From Sapria himalayana (taxonomy: Eukaryota; Streptophyta; Magnoliopsida; Malpighiales; Rafflesiaceae), in contig JAREIK010003105.1 of NCBI GenBank assembly GCA_029783825.1, positions 714,339-778,338 of the forward strand: a DNA stretch of 64,000 nucleotides, given 5' to 3'. A program made the translations under genes and the position numbers. The notes under the pieces were generated by a model, which made no database searches, was not told the origin of the DNA, and was given only the letters and a program-made list of their open reading frames with translations. Of the stretch, positions 52,233-64,000 are shown in pieces. Position 1 is the stretch's first letter; the number at the start of each line of letters is the position of its first letter.

Positions 52233-52799
52233 TGTTGGGCAATTGTGCTTCCATGATAGTGAGATTGAGATACAGAAACACAGAAACAATAAAAAACAAG
52301 CAATATATATATCCCAATTCAGCAACCATCCATGATAGAATCAAAAAATAAGAAATAAACACCGATACGTGATTCGCTAGTTGCTCAGTGCGACTAGCTA
52401 AATCTACCAGAAAATGCTTTTGCATTACAGATGAAAGAAACAGAAATGTCTTATAGTATGCAGCCCACAGAATAGTCGTAATAAATCACACATAGAGAAG
52501 AGAGAGAGACGATGAATAGTTCCATGGGTCCAAAAAGAGCCACCCGAAAATAAAATTATAAAACATTTTATATTAAAATTTCTCTCGGTTCATTTAACCG
52601 GAGCGGGCTGTTCATTAGACGGGTAAGGCTCTGCTCCAATTTCTCCCTGCTGTCCGGTCAGCGAGACCTTCATTATTGTGCTACTACTGCATCCCAGCCT
52701 CTTAATATTTCCTTTCCTGCAATTACATTAAAATATTAAAAAAGAAAAAATATTTGTTTATACAAACAGATTATCAAAAAATAAATTACATATACAGCA
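52233..52799. mobile_element. Probable solo LTR, 567 bp
   Basis: A non-satellite insert that begins TGTTGGG and ends ACAGCA, i.e. TG..CA termini (TGTTG against TGCTG read inward). It is flanked by ttaat (52228-52232) and ataat (52800-52804), a 5-bp duplication with one change. The palindrome spacing across it is 1,170 bp, about 570 bp more than normal, which fits the insert length exactly. The paralogous monomers near 6740 and 17140 lack it and give the empty site (..taccatatataataaat..). No primer-binding site or internal domain follows, so a solo LTR is likely. Orientation and family (Copia or Gypsy) are undecided. The minus-strand ORF at 52425-52228 is probably incidental. Confidence 0.65.
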
Positions 52800-55700
52800 A
52801 TAATAAGACTTAAATCTCATTTTAATTTGCATGCATTATAATATTAATATTAATTTTAAATATTTATTAGTTTATTTTTATATAAATATTAATTATAAAA
52901 TAAATAATTAGTCAGACAAATATAATATTAATAATTTACTTTTAATAAAAAAAATATAATCTTATAAAAAAAAGTAAAAATTTAAAAACAAAAAATTATT
53001 ATTTAGTAATAAATTTTACATTGATATTGAATCATTTTATGTTTTATAATTATATTTTAATTTATATCTATCATATTAATAATAGTATATTAATTTATTT
53101 TTTTATAATTGATATCATATCTATCAATAAAATTATTTCTAATTAGTTTTTATTATATATAATTATAATGATTATTATTACTAAATATTTTATACACATT
53201 TTAAAAAAATTTTAAAATTTTTATATTTTCAAATGTTATAATCTTTAAAAATGTGAAAAAATAACAAAAATAATTTTTTTGCTATTTCAATGTTTAAATA
53301 AATCCTATAAACCACTAAATGCCTAGATACTTAAATCAATAACTCGTAAATCTCAAAAACCCTAAATAGATAATCATTTTAAATCGGTATACCCTAAATA
53401 ATAAATAATAAATCTCAATATTATTTTTTTCTTTATAATTTAAAATATTCTTTTTAATTATTTATTCGTTTATTTTTATATAATTATTAATTACATAATA
53501 AATTGAGTTAGACAAATATAATTTTTAGAATTATTTTTCATCAAAAAAATATAGATAAACTTTTGAAAAGAAAAAAAATTCAAAACAAAAAATTATTATA
53601 TAGTAATATATTTTGCTTTGCTTCTGAATCATTTTATGTTTTGTAATTATATTTAAATTGATATCTATCTTATTAATAATAGATTATTAATTTATTCTTT
53701 GATCATTATTAGAATATTTATCAATAAAAATATTTATATTGAATTTATATGATATATAAATATAATGATTATTGTAACTAAATATTGTACACTTTTAAAA
53801 AAAATTTAAAAATTATTATATTATTATCTAGAAATATATTTTACTATAATTTTGAATCAATTTGGGTTTTGTAATTATTTTTTAATTAATATCTATATTA
53901 ATATCAATAGTTTATAAATTTAATTTTGATCATTATTATAATGTATATCAATAAAATTGTTTATATTGAATTTATATGATATATAATTATTAATATTATT
54001 ATAACTAAGTATTGTATTCACATTTCAAAAAATTTTAAATATTATTATATTTTCAAAGGTTATAACCTATTAAAATGAGAAAAAATTATAGAAATTTTTT
54101 ATGATATTTTATTTTTTTAAATAAAACGTATAAACCACTAAAAGCCTAAAAACATATATCGCTAAAATCCTAAATGAAAAAACCTCTAAATACTTAATCC
54201 ATTAAAGTGGTATATAGTAATTATAAATCATAAATCTCATTTTAAATTTTATTCAGTATATTTTTATAGTTTTATATTAAATATTTATCAGTTTATTTTT
54301 ATAGAAATATTAATTACAAAATAAATTATTAGTCAGACATATCTAATTTAAATTAAACCGGTAAAACTAAATAATAAATAATAAATCTCATATTTTTCAA
54401 TATAATTATAAATATTCATTTTAATTATTTATTTGTTTATTTTTATATAAATATTAATTATAAAATAAATTATAAGTTATACAATTATAATTTATATAAA
54501 TTGTTTTTCAACAAAAAAATATAGATAAACTTAATAAAAGAAAAAAAAATTAAAAACAAAAAAATATTATATAGTAATATATTTTGCATTGTTTCTGAAT
54601 CATTTTAGGATTTGTAATTATATTTTAATTGATATCTATCTTATTAATAATAGATTATTAATTTATTTGTTTATCATATTAGAATATTTATCAATAAAAA
54701 TGTTTATATTGAATTTATATGATATATAAATTTAATAATTATTATAACTAAATATTGTATTCACTTTTGAAAAAAATGTTTTAAAATCTTTATATTTTCA
54801 AAGATTATAACCTTTAAACATGTGAAAAAATAAAAAAAATTAATTTTTTTGTTATTTCATTGTTTAAATAAAACCTATAAAACACTAAATGACTAATCAC
54901 TTAAATCACTATACGACAAAATCCCGATACCCCTATATAGATAATCCTTTAAACCGGTATACCCTAAATAATAATTAATAAAAATCATTTTTTATTTATT
55001 TTCATAATAATTTAAAAAATTCATTTTGATTGTTAAGTTATATATATATATATATATATAATTATTAAGTTTTTTATTTATTAGTGAGAAATATATAATT
55101 TAAATTAAACCGGTAAACCTAAATAATAAATAATAAATCTCATTTTTTTTCAATATAATTTTAAATATTCATTTTAATTATTTATTTCTTTATTTTTATA
55201 AATATATTAATTACAGAATAAATTATGAGTTAGACAAATATAATTTATATAAATTATTTTTCATCAAAAAAATATACATAAACTTTTTAAAAGAAAAAAA
55301 AATCAAAACAAAAAATTATTATATAGTAATATATTTTGCTTTGCTTCTGAATCATTTTATGTTTTGTAATTATATTTTAATTCATAACTATCTTATTAAT
55401 AATAGATTATTAATTTATTTTTTGATCATTATTAGAATATTTATTAATAAAATTGTTTATATTGAATTTATATGATATATAAATATAATGATTATTATAA
55501 CTAAAGATTATATTAACTTAAGAAAAAAATTTAAAATTTATTGTATATTCAAAGGTTATAACCTTTGAAAATATCAAAAAATAACAAAAATAAATTTTTT
55601 GTTATTTTATTTTTTAAATAAAACATATAAACCATTAAATGCATATATAGGTATATCAGTAAACTCCTAATACATAAACCATTAAACCGCTATATATAAT

Positions 55701-58700
55701 AATTAATAAATCTAATTTTTATTTTATTTATTATAATTTTAAATATTAATTTTAATTATTTTTTAGTTTAATTTTATAAAATATTTATTACAAAATAAAT
55801 TATGAGTGCAACAAAATAATTTATATAATTTATTTTTAATCAAAAAAATAAATATACGCTTATAAAAGAAGTAAAAATTTAAAAATCAAAAATTATTATA
55901 CAGTAATATATTATAGTTTAATCTTGAATCGATTTAGGTATTGTAAATATTTTTTAATTAAAATCTATCTTATTATTAATAGTTTATTATTTTAATTTTT
56001 GATCATTATTATATTATCTATCAATAAAATTGTTTATATTGAATTTATATGATATATAATTAATAATATTAAAATAACTAAATTTTGTATTCACATTCCA
56101 AAAAATTTAAATATTATTATATTTTCAAAGGTTATAACATATGATAATGAGAATAAATTACAAATTTTTTTTTGTTATTTTATTGTTTAAATAAAACTTA
56201 TCAACCACTAAATGCCATAAAACATAAATTGCTAAACTACTAAATGATAAAACAATAAAATACTAAAACCATTAAACAGGTGTACATTAATAAAAAATCA
56301 TAAATCTCAATTTAATTTTTTTTAAGTATAATTTTAAATTTTTATTTTAATTATTTATCAGTATATTTTTATAGAAATATTATTACAAAATAAATTATTA
56401 GTGAGACATATCTAATATAAATAATTTATTTTTCATCAAAAAAAATAAATATCCTAATAAAAAGAGGCAATGTTTTAAAAACAAAAATTTATTATTTAGT
56501 AATATATTTTATTTTAATTTTGAATCATTGTAGATTTTGTAATTATATTTTAATTTATATCTTTCTTATTAAAATAGTTTATTAATTTTTTATTGATCAT
56601 TATTCTAATATGTATTAATAAAATTATTTATATTGAGTTTACATTATATATAATTATTAAGATTATTATAACTAAATATTATATTCACATTTTAAAAAAA
56701 TTAAAAATTATTTTATTTTCGAAGGTTATAACCTTCGAAAATTAAAAAAAAAATCAAAAAATTACATTTTTTATTTTTTCATTCTTTAAATAAAAACTAT
56801 AAATCACTAAAGGCCTAAACATTTAAATCATTAAACCCCAAAACACCTAAATACTTAAACAATTAAACTAGTATATCCTAAATAATAAATAATTAATCTC
56901 TATTTTATTTGTATTCATTATAGTTTTAAATATTCATTTTAATTATTTATTAGTTTATTTTTATATAATTATAAATTAAAAATAAATTAAGAGGAAGACA
57001 AATATAATTTAAATAAATTACTTTTAATAAAAAATATTATTAAACATTTAAAAAGAAGCAAAACATCAAAAAAATTATTATTTAGTAATATATCTTTTTA
57101 TGATTTTGAATAAATTTACGTTTTGAAAATATATTTTAAATAAAATATTTCTTATTAATAATAGTTTATTAATTTATTTTTTGATAATTAATATAATATC
57201 TATCAATATAATTGTTTATATTGAATTTACATGATATATAATTATTAAGATTATCTTAACTAAATAAGTATTCACATATAAAAAAAATTTAAAAATTGTC
57301 ATATTTTCAAAGGTTACCTTCAAAAATGGTAAAAAATAACAAAAATAAATTTTTTGTTATATCATTGTTTAAATAAAACTTATAAACCATTAAATGCCTA
57401 AACACATAAATCTCTAATCTTTTAAACCCCGAAGCCCCTAAATACTTAAGCCTTTAAACTCGTAAACCTTAAATATAATTTAAATAATATATTGAAATAT
57501 TAATTACAAAATAAATTATGAGTGATACAAATATAATTTAAATAATTTATTTTTCATCCAAAAAATATATAAGCTTATAAAAAGAAGCAAAAACTAAAAA
57601 ACAAAAATTATTATTTAGTAATAAATTTTTCATTGTTTTTGAATCATTTTAGGTTTTTTAATTATATTTTAATTTATATCTATCATATTAATAATAACAC
57701 ATTAATTTTTTTTTTGATAATTGATATCATATCTATCAATAAATTGTTTATATTTAGTTTATATATTAAATAATTATAATGATTATTATTACTAAATATT
57801 ATAATCACATTTTTAAAAAATTTTAAAATTAATATATTTTCAAAGGTTATAACCTTTGAAAATGTGAAAAAATATCAAAATTATTATTTTTTTTATTTCA
57901 ATTTTTTAAATAAAACCTATAAACCACAAAATGCCTAAAAACATAAATCGTTAAACTCCTAACGAAAAAACCTCTAAATACTTAAATCATTAAACTGGTA
58001 TACAGTAATAATAAATCATAAATCTCATTTTAATTTTTATCCAGTATAATTTTAAATTTTTATTTTAATTATTTATCATTTTATTTTATAGAAATATTAA
58101 TTACAAAATAAATTATTAGTGAGACAGATCTAATTTAAATTAAACTGGTATCCCTAAATAGTAAATAATAAATCTCATTTTTTTTCATTATAATTTTAAA
58201 TATTCATTTTAATTATTTATTTGTTTATTTATATATAAATATTAATTACAAAATAAATTGAGATAGATAAAAATAAATTATATAATTTATTTTTCATCAA
58301 AAAATTATAGATAAACTTTTTAAAGAGAAAAAAATTTTAAAAACAAAAAATTATTATATAGTAATATATGTTGCTTTGCTTCTGAATCATTTTAGGTTTT
58401 GTAATTATATTTTAATTGATAAATATATTATTAATAATAGATTATTAATTAATTTTTTGATCATTATTAGAATATTTATAAATACAATTGTTTATATTGA
58501 ATTTACATGTTATATAATTATTAAGATTATTATAACTAAATATTATATTTACATTTGAAAATAATTTAAAAATTATTATATTTTTAAAGCTTATCATCTT
58601 TGAAAATGAGATAAAATCACAAAAATAAATTTTTTGTTATTTTATTGTTGATATAAAACCTATAAACTACTAAATGCCTAAATGCTTAAATAATTAAACT

Positions 58701-59600
58701 CTTAAACCCCAAAACCACAAAACCCTTAAATACTTAAACATTTAAACCATCTTTAAATGTTTTGGTATTTTTAAATAATATATAAATATCTATCAATAAA
58801 TAATAGTTTATTAATTTATTTTTTGATCGTTATTATATTTATATTTATATTTAGTTTATTAATATCTATCAATAAAATTGTTTATTTTTAATTTACATGA
58901 TATATAATTATTATGTTTATTATAACTAAATATTGTATTCACTTTTGAAAAAAATTTAAAAATTATTATATTTATAAAGGTTATAACCTTCAGAATTTAT
59001 AAAAAATTAAAAAAATAATTTTTTGTTATTTTATTATTTAAATAAAACATATAAACTACTAAATGCCAAACACTTAAATCACTAAACTTCTAAACTCCTA
59101 AATACTTAAACCATTAAACCGGTATACCCTAAATAATTAATCATAAATCTCATTTTTATTCGTATTCATTATAATTTTATTATTCATTTTAATTATTTAT
59201 TAGTTTATTTTCATAGAAATATTAATTTCAAAATAAAATTATTTATTATTTAGTAATATATTTTACTTTGATTTTGAATCGTTTTAGGTTTTGCAAATAT
59301 ATTTTAATTAATATCTAGCTTATTAATAATAGTTTATTAATCTTTTTTTATGATCAGTATTATAATATCGATAAATAAATTTATTTATATTGAATTTACA
59401 TGATATTTAATTTTTATGATTATTATAATTAAATATTGTATTAATATTTGAAAAAAAATTAAAAATTATAATATTTTCAATGATTATAACCTTGAAAATG
59501 AGAAAAAATCATAAAAATAATTTCTTTGTTATTTAATTATTTAAATAAAACCTATAAATCACAAAATAACTAAAAACTTAAATTACTAAATTCCTAAACC
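52800..59600 (+). repeat. Satellite array block with several hybrid joints
   Basis: Palindrome-equivalent cores start at 53234, 54058, 54803, 55554, 56130, 56724, 57312, 57845, 58589, 58979 and 59481. Irregularities: a joint at about 53820 where two monomers fuse off-register, a (TA)n run at 55039-55062 beside another joint, and a shortened, scrambled stretch at 58740-58880 in which 'tctatcaataaa' and 'tttagttta' are repeated. The run 56724 to 57845 repeats the 590/530 order seen at 25015, 29104 and 49158. Satellite stops at 'ttcctaaacc' (59600). Confidence 0.88.
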
Positions 59601-60815
59601 TTGATACTGCTGCACCACACACACATAGCGACGGACCACAGTACACACGTGCACATATTTTTGTCCATTTTGGTGTAGCATTTAGAGGGGCCAGGAAGTC
59701 CTGGAAGCAGCCAGAAGTATGGGCCACCAGCTTGTAGAGGGCCCCACTAGCAAGCCGGGATGATAACATTCAGACAACTGACGAGATCGAGCAAATTGGT
59801 CGAGAGTAAACCCAGGAGTAGCTAGGAGTGGGGCCCACTAGCCCTATCAGGCGGCAAAGAGGGCCACCCAACCGTCGCCCAACAGGAGTAGCGGGTAATC
59901 CATGATTAATTGGAGATCTTGCAAAATACGAAGCATCACCAAGCATGGCCAGTAAGCAATGGACTCCAGAGCAGCCACACGGGAGGAAAAGATTCAAACT
60001 TGTAGTTTATATTTGTAGTCTTATTTGTATTTTGGACTTTGTATGCACCCTGTACTTGTAGAGACGAATCATGACATACTCACACACACAATCTTGTCTG
60101 TTCTCTATGTAGCATGCAATGAGGGCAATTGGACCCATGAGTATCTCTAAGTGGGGACCTCTAATGCATTTTGTAGATAGACATTATGCGATGCTACACT
60201 CTCGGGAGCAGACCCATCTTTATTGCATTTTGTAATTTTACGTGTATTCTAGCTTGGTGGTACACGTAGATAATTAGACTATAAGATGGACCTCATTACA
60301 AATCCACACCTATGCATGCAAATTTTTTGATATTTTGTCGGTGCAACATACAGCCACTTCTTGGAGCTCGAGGAGGAAGCATTCTAACCCAAGAGATACT
60401 CTTTTGAGGATTTATGGGTATTAAGTTTTACATGTATTCCATTGCATAGCAATGACATAGGCAAACACTTGATGCTGCATGTCACACACATGCACAATCT
60501 TATATTTTGCATAGTTTTAATATGGTTCATCATTCGGGTTCATCCAAAAGGCTTGGACAAATCAGTATGGAAAGGACGCAGTGCACATAATGACTCAATG
60601 CCAACTCTCAAGTCCGGGATTGCCAGGTCATTTTAGTTGTATTCGTACGCTTGGAATTATTAGGCATTATCTTTTTTTATGTATTTTATGCATAGAATCA
60701 TTAAGGTGCATAGGATTTGGTGGACTGGCCTAAATTAGTCAGCCTTTTAGTCTCTTGTAAGTTGTGTGCCTAAATGATAAATAAAGTGTGTATTTTCCAA
60801 AAAAAAAACACAAAA
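59601..60815 (+). mobile_element. Polyadenylated insert, copy 2 (longer copy)
   Basis: GC-richer DNA starting abruptly after satellite at about 59600. From 59979 it matches 2209-3118 (gattcaaacttgtagttta.., gagatactcttttgagga.., ..gtgtgtattttcc). The first ~380 bp, absent from copy 1, contain repeated ggggcccacta-like motifs. It ends with AATAAA (60780-60785) and an A-rich tail (60799-60816). Relative to copy 1 it lacks 70 bp at 60409. Short ORFs (minus 59769-59578, minus 59997-59770, plus 60442-60636) are not recognisable. It may be a retrotransposed transcript, a LINE 3' end or a decayed host gene fragment. Confidence 0.5.
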
Positions 60816-60905
60816 AAAATCCATAAATTCTAAACTTTAAATCATAAACCTTAAACCATAAACTATAACCCTAATCCATAAACCCTAAATCCTAAATCTC
60901 ATGTT
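60799..60905. repeat. A-rich tail followed by degenerate telomere-like heptamers
   Basis: Units such as ccataaa, ttctaaa, ccttaaa, ccctaat, ccataaa, ccctaaa and tcctaaa follow the A-tract, paralogous to 3104-3210. Confidence 0.75.
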
Positions 60906-61260
60906 TTGCACTTTTATAATCAAATGACTAAGTGTTAAATTTAAATTGAAATTCATAACTTTTAGGAATGTCACAGATTTATCTTTTTGTATATGTAACA
61001 CAAAGTCATGAGTCAAGGGGTGAGTTATGGATTCAGTCTCTTTCTTGCTTTAGATTATTGCAGCATTAGCAATGGTCATGATTGTATATTTTGTTTCTAG
61101 AACACAAAATCATATCGATGAGAATATGTCATAACTTATGTCTCTCTGTTGAACATATTGTTATGGCGCTAAGAATGATCATGAATACATATTTAATCAC
61201 TATAATACTGGGTCACAGTATTAGTTAGAGGTTTAGCAATCATTCTAGAGTTGAGAGAGA
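60906..61260. other. Non-satellite flank of insert copy 2
   Basis: Matches the flank of copy 1 at its two ends only. The stretch 60985-61185 (about 200 bp, with loosely repeated 'aca(c)aaa(g)tcat' and 'atcatgaata') has no counterpart at 3281. Conversely the 730-bp middle of the copy 1 flank is missing here. Non-coding. Confidence 0.55.
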
Positions 61261-62845
61261 AACAAAATAAATTATTTTAATTATTCAGTATAATTTTAAT
61301 TTTTATTTTAATTATCTATCAGTTTATTTTTATATAAATATTAATTACGATATAAATTATTAGTGAAACAAATCTAATTTAAATTAAACCTGTATATCCT
61401 AAATAATAAAGAACAAAATCTCATTTTTTTTATTTTAATTTTAAATATTCAAATTTAATTATTTATTTTTATTTTTATATAAATATTAATTACAAAATAA
61501 ATTATGAGTTACACAAATATAATTTATATAAATTATTTTTCATTAAAATAATATATATAAACTTTTTAAAAGAAAAAAAAAATTTCAAAACAAAAAATTA
61601 TTATATAGTAATTTATTTTGCTTTGCATCTGAATCATTTTAGGTTTTCTAATTATATTATAATTGATATATATCTTATTAATAATAGATTATTAATTTAT
61701 TTTTTGATCATTATTAGAATATTTATCAATAAAATAGTTAATATTGAATATATATAATATATAAATATAATGATTATTATAACTAAATAATGAAGTCACT
61801 TTTAAAAAAAATTAAAAAATTATTATATTTTCTAAGGTTATAACCTTTGAAAATATCAAAAAATAATAAAAATAAATTTTTTATTTTTTTATTTTTTAAA
61901 TAAAACTTTTAACCAACTAAATGCATACACAGTTAAATAAGTAAACTCCTAGACCCCGTAATGCCTAAATATAGTAAGCATTAAACCAATATATAATACA
62001 TAATAAATAATAAATCTAATTTTTATTTCTATTTAGTATAATTTTAAATATTCAATTTAATTATTTATTAGTTTATTTTTATAGAAATATTTATTACAAA
62101 ATAAGTTATAAGTGTGACAAATATAATTTAAAAAATTAATTTTTAATGAAATAATATATATACGCATACAAGAAGTAAAAATTTAAATATTTAAAATTAT
62201 TATCCAGTAATATATTTTACTTTATTTTTGAATTAATTTGGGTTTTGTAAATATTTCGTAATTAATTTCTATCTTTTTATTAATTGTTTATTAATTTAAT
62301 TTTTGATCATTATTATTATATCTATCAATAAAATTGTTTATATTGAATTTATATGATATATAATTATTAATATTATTATAACTAAAATATTATATTTACA
62401 TTTATAAAAATTTTATATATTATTATATTTTCAATGGTTATAACCTATGAAAATGAGAAAAAATTATAAATTTTTATTATTATTTTATTGTTTAAATAAA
62501 ACCTATAAACCACTAAATGCCAAAAAAATAAATTGCTAAACTCCTAAACGAAAAAATTTCTAAATACTTAAATCATTAAACAGGTGTACATTAATAAAAA
62601 ATCATAAATCTCAATTTAATTTTTATTAAGTCTAATTTTAAATTTTTATTTTAATTATTTATTAGTTTATTTTTAGAGAAATATTAATTAAAAAATAAAT
62701 TATTAGTGAGACGGATATAATTTAAATTAAACTGGTATAACATAAATAATAAATAATAAATCTCATTTTTTTAATTATAATTTTTAATATTCATTTTAAT
62801 TATTTATTTGTTTATTTTTATATAAATATTAATTAAAAAAATAAA
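61261..62845 (+). repeat. Satellite block paralogous to 4082-5650
   Basis: Palindrome cores at 61836 and 62436 correspond to 4663 and 5265. Shared derived variants include 'tctaaggttataacc', 'cgcata' in place of the usual 'cgctta', and 'atataatacataataaataataaatc'. It therefore belongs to the same duplicated segment as the neighbouring insert. Confidence 0.85.
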
Positions 62846-64000
62846 TTTTGCCACTTTTTATAATCTTATATATTTTTGATGAAAAATAAATTATTTAAAC
62901 TAAATCCATCTTACTAATAATTTATTTTGTAATTAATATTTCAATAAAAATAAACTGATAAATAATTAAAATGAATATTTAAAATTATAATGAATACTAA
63001 TAAAAATGAGATTTATTATTTATTATTTAAAGTATACTAATTTAAAGTCTTATGTATTTATGGGCTTCGGGGTTTAGAAGATTTAGTCATTAAGAATTTA
63101 GGCATTTCGTGGTTTATAGATTTTATTTAAAAAATCTAATAACAAAAAATATATTTTTTTATTTTTTCTTATTTTCAAAAGTTATAACAATTGAAAACTT
63201 AATAATTTTTAAATTTTTTTAAAATGTGAAAATATTATTTTGTTATAATAATATAAATAATTATATATTATGTAAATTCAATATAAATAATTTTTTTTAT
63301 AGATATTATGATGACTATAATAAAATAAATTAATAAACTATTATTAATATGATAGATATTAAATAAAATTTATTTGCAAAACATAAAATGATACAAAATC
63401 AAAGTAAAATATATTAATAAGATAGATATTGAAGAAAACTATTATTAATAAGATAAAATATATAGGTTTAAAAGATTATATATTTAGGAGTTTTGGGATT
63501 TTAAAATTTAGTGATTTAAGTGTTTAGGCATTTAGTAGTTTATAGGTTTTATTTAAAAAATAAAATAACAAAAATATTTTTTGTTATTTGTTCTCATTTT
63601 TGAAGGATATAACCTTTGAAACTATAACAATTTTTAAATTTTTTTTAAATGTGAATACTATATTTAGTTATGATAATCTTAAAAATTATATATCATGTAA
63701 ATTCAATATAAACAATTTTATTGATACATATTATAATAATGATCATACAAAAGATTAATAAACAATTATTAATAAGATAAATATTGTTTAAAATATATTT
63801 ACAAAACCTAAAATGAATCAAAATCAAAGTGAAATATTTTACTAAATATTAATTTTAAATTTTTTAAAATTTTGTACCCTTATATAAGCTTATATATTTT
63901 TTGATGAAAAATAAATATTTAAGTTTATTGTGGTTTTAGGGTTAATGTGTTTATTGATTTATATGTTTACACATTTAGGTCTTTATAGGTTTTATTTAAT
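62846..64000 (-). repeat. Inverted satellite, running off the window
   Basis: Orientation switches at about 62845 ('aaaaataaattttgccac'), and monomers then read on the minus strand to the window end. The heptamer tract shows as its G-rich complement (tttagg, ggggttta, ttttagggttaat near 63935). A short joint repeating 'taataagatagatatt' lies at 63413-63445. The right end of the inversion is not in the window. Confidence 0.88.

Noticed and set aside
52228..52425. 65-aa minus-strand ORF with a hydrophobic stretch
   Set aside because: Lies in the LTR-like insert and runs into its terminus and the satellite; no homology recognised.
1..64000. Organellar DNA, given the extreme A/T content
   Set aside because: Tandem ~600-bp satellite, hAT elements and absence of any organelle gene point to nuclear heterochromatin.

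Overview
This is plant nuclear DNA, almost certainly from heterochromatin (pericentromeric or subtelomeric) of an angiosperm. The plant assignment rests on pseudogenes of a BED-zinc-finger hAT transposase of the plant RICESLEEPER/DAYSLEEPER type, on degenerate plant-type telomere heptamers (CCCTAAA-like), and on a probable solo LTR. I find no intact host gene, tRNA, rRNA or CRISPR. The base composition is very AT-rich except in the inserted elements.

About 47 kb is a tandem satellite. Its monomers are mostly ~600 bp, with ~530 bp deletion variants and ~740 bp variants that carry an internal duplication of ~140 bp. Each monomer has (1) a palindrome, perfect over 26 bp in the best copies (TTTTCAAAGGTTA followed by its reverse complement); (2) ~130 bp of degenerate telomere-like heptamers (..taaaccactaaatgcctaaa..); (3) a long A/T tract with a recurrent GCTTATAAA motif. 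Monomer variants recur in the same order, so the array has higher-order structure. One example is an offset of ~10.4 kb between 6.0-8.4 kb and 16.4-18.8 kb.

Layout: satellite (1-431); hAT copy A, truncated on both sides (432-2209); a polyadenylated-RNA-like insert plus telomere-like and single-copy DNA (2210-4081); satellite (4082-10840); hAT copy B (10841-14540); satellite (14541-18857); hAT copy C (18858-22569); satellite (22570-38283); an inverted satellite block (38284-40630); satellite (40631-41670); hAT copy D (41671-45366); satellite (45367-52232); a 567-bp solo-LTR-like insert (52233-52799); satellite (52800-59600); a second, longer copy of the polyadenylated insert with flanks (59601-61260); satellite (61261-62845); and inverted satellite to the window end.

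The three complete hAT copies (3.70, 3.71, 3.70 kb) have matching TIRs and all sit after the same monomer position (..CACTAAATGC). Their downstream satellite shares the same derived changes, and their transposase pseudogenes share nonsense positions. The simplest reading is that one hAT copy, already dead, was amplified as a passenger of the satellite. The polyadenylated insert and its flanking satellite are likewise duplicated in direct orientation ~57 kb apart.

The most notable system here is therefore the satellite: a telomere-repeat-like, palindrome-bearing, higher-order array that has carried dead transposons through its own amplification. A centromeric or chromatin role is inference only.
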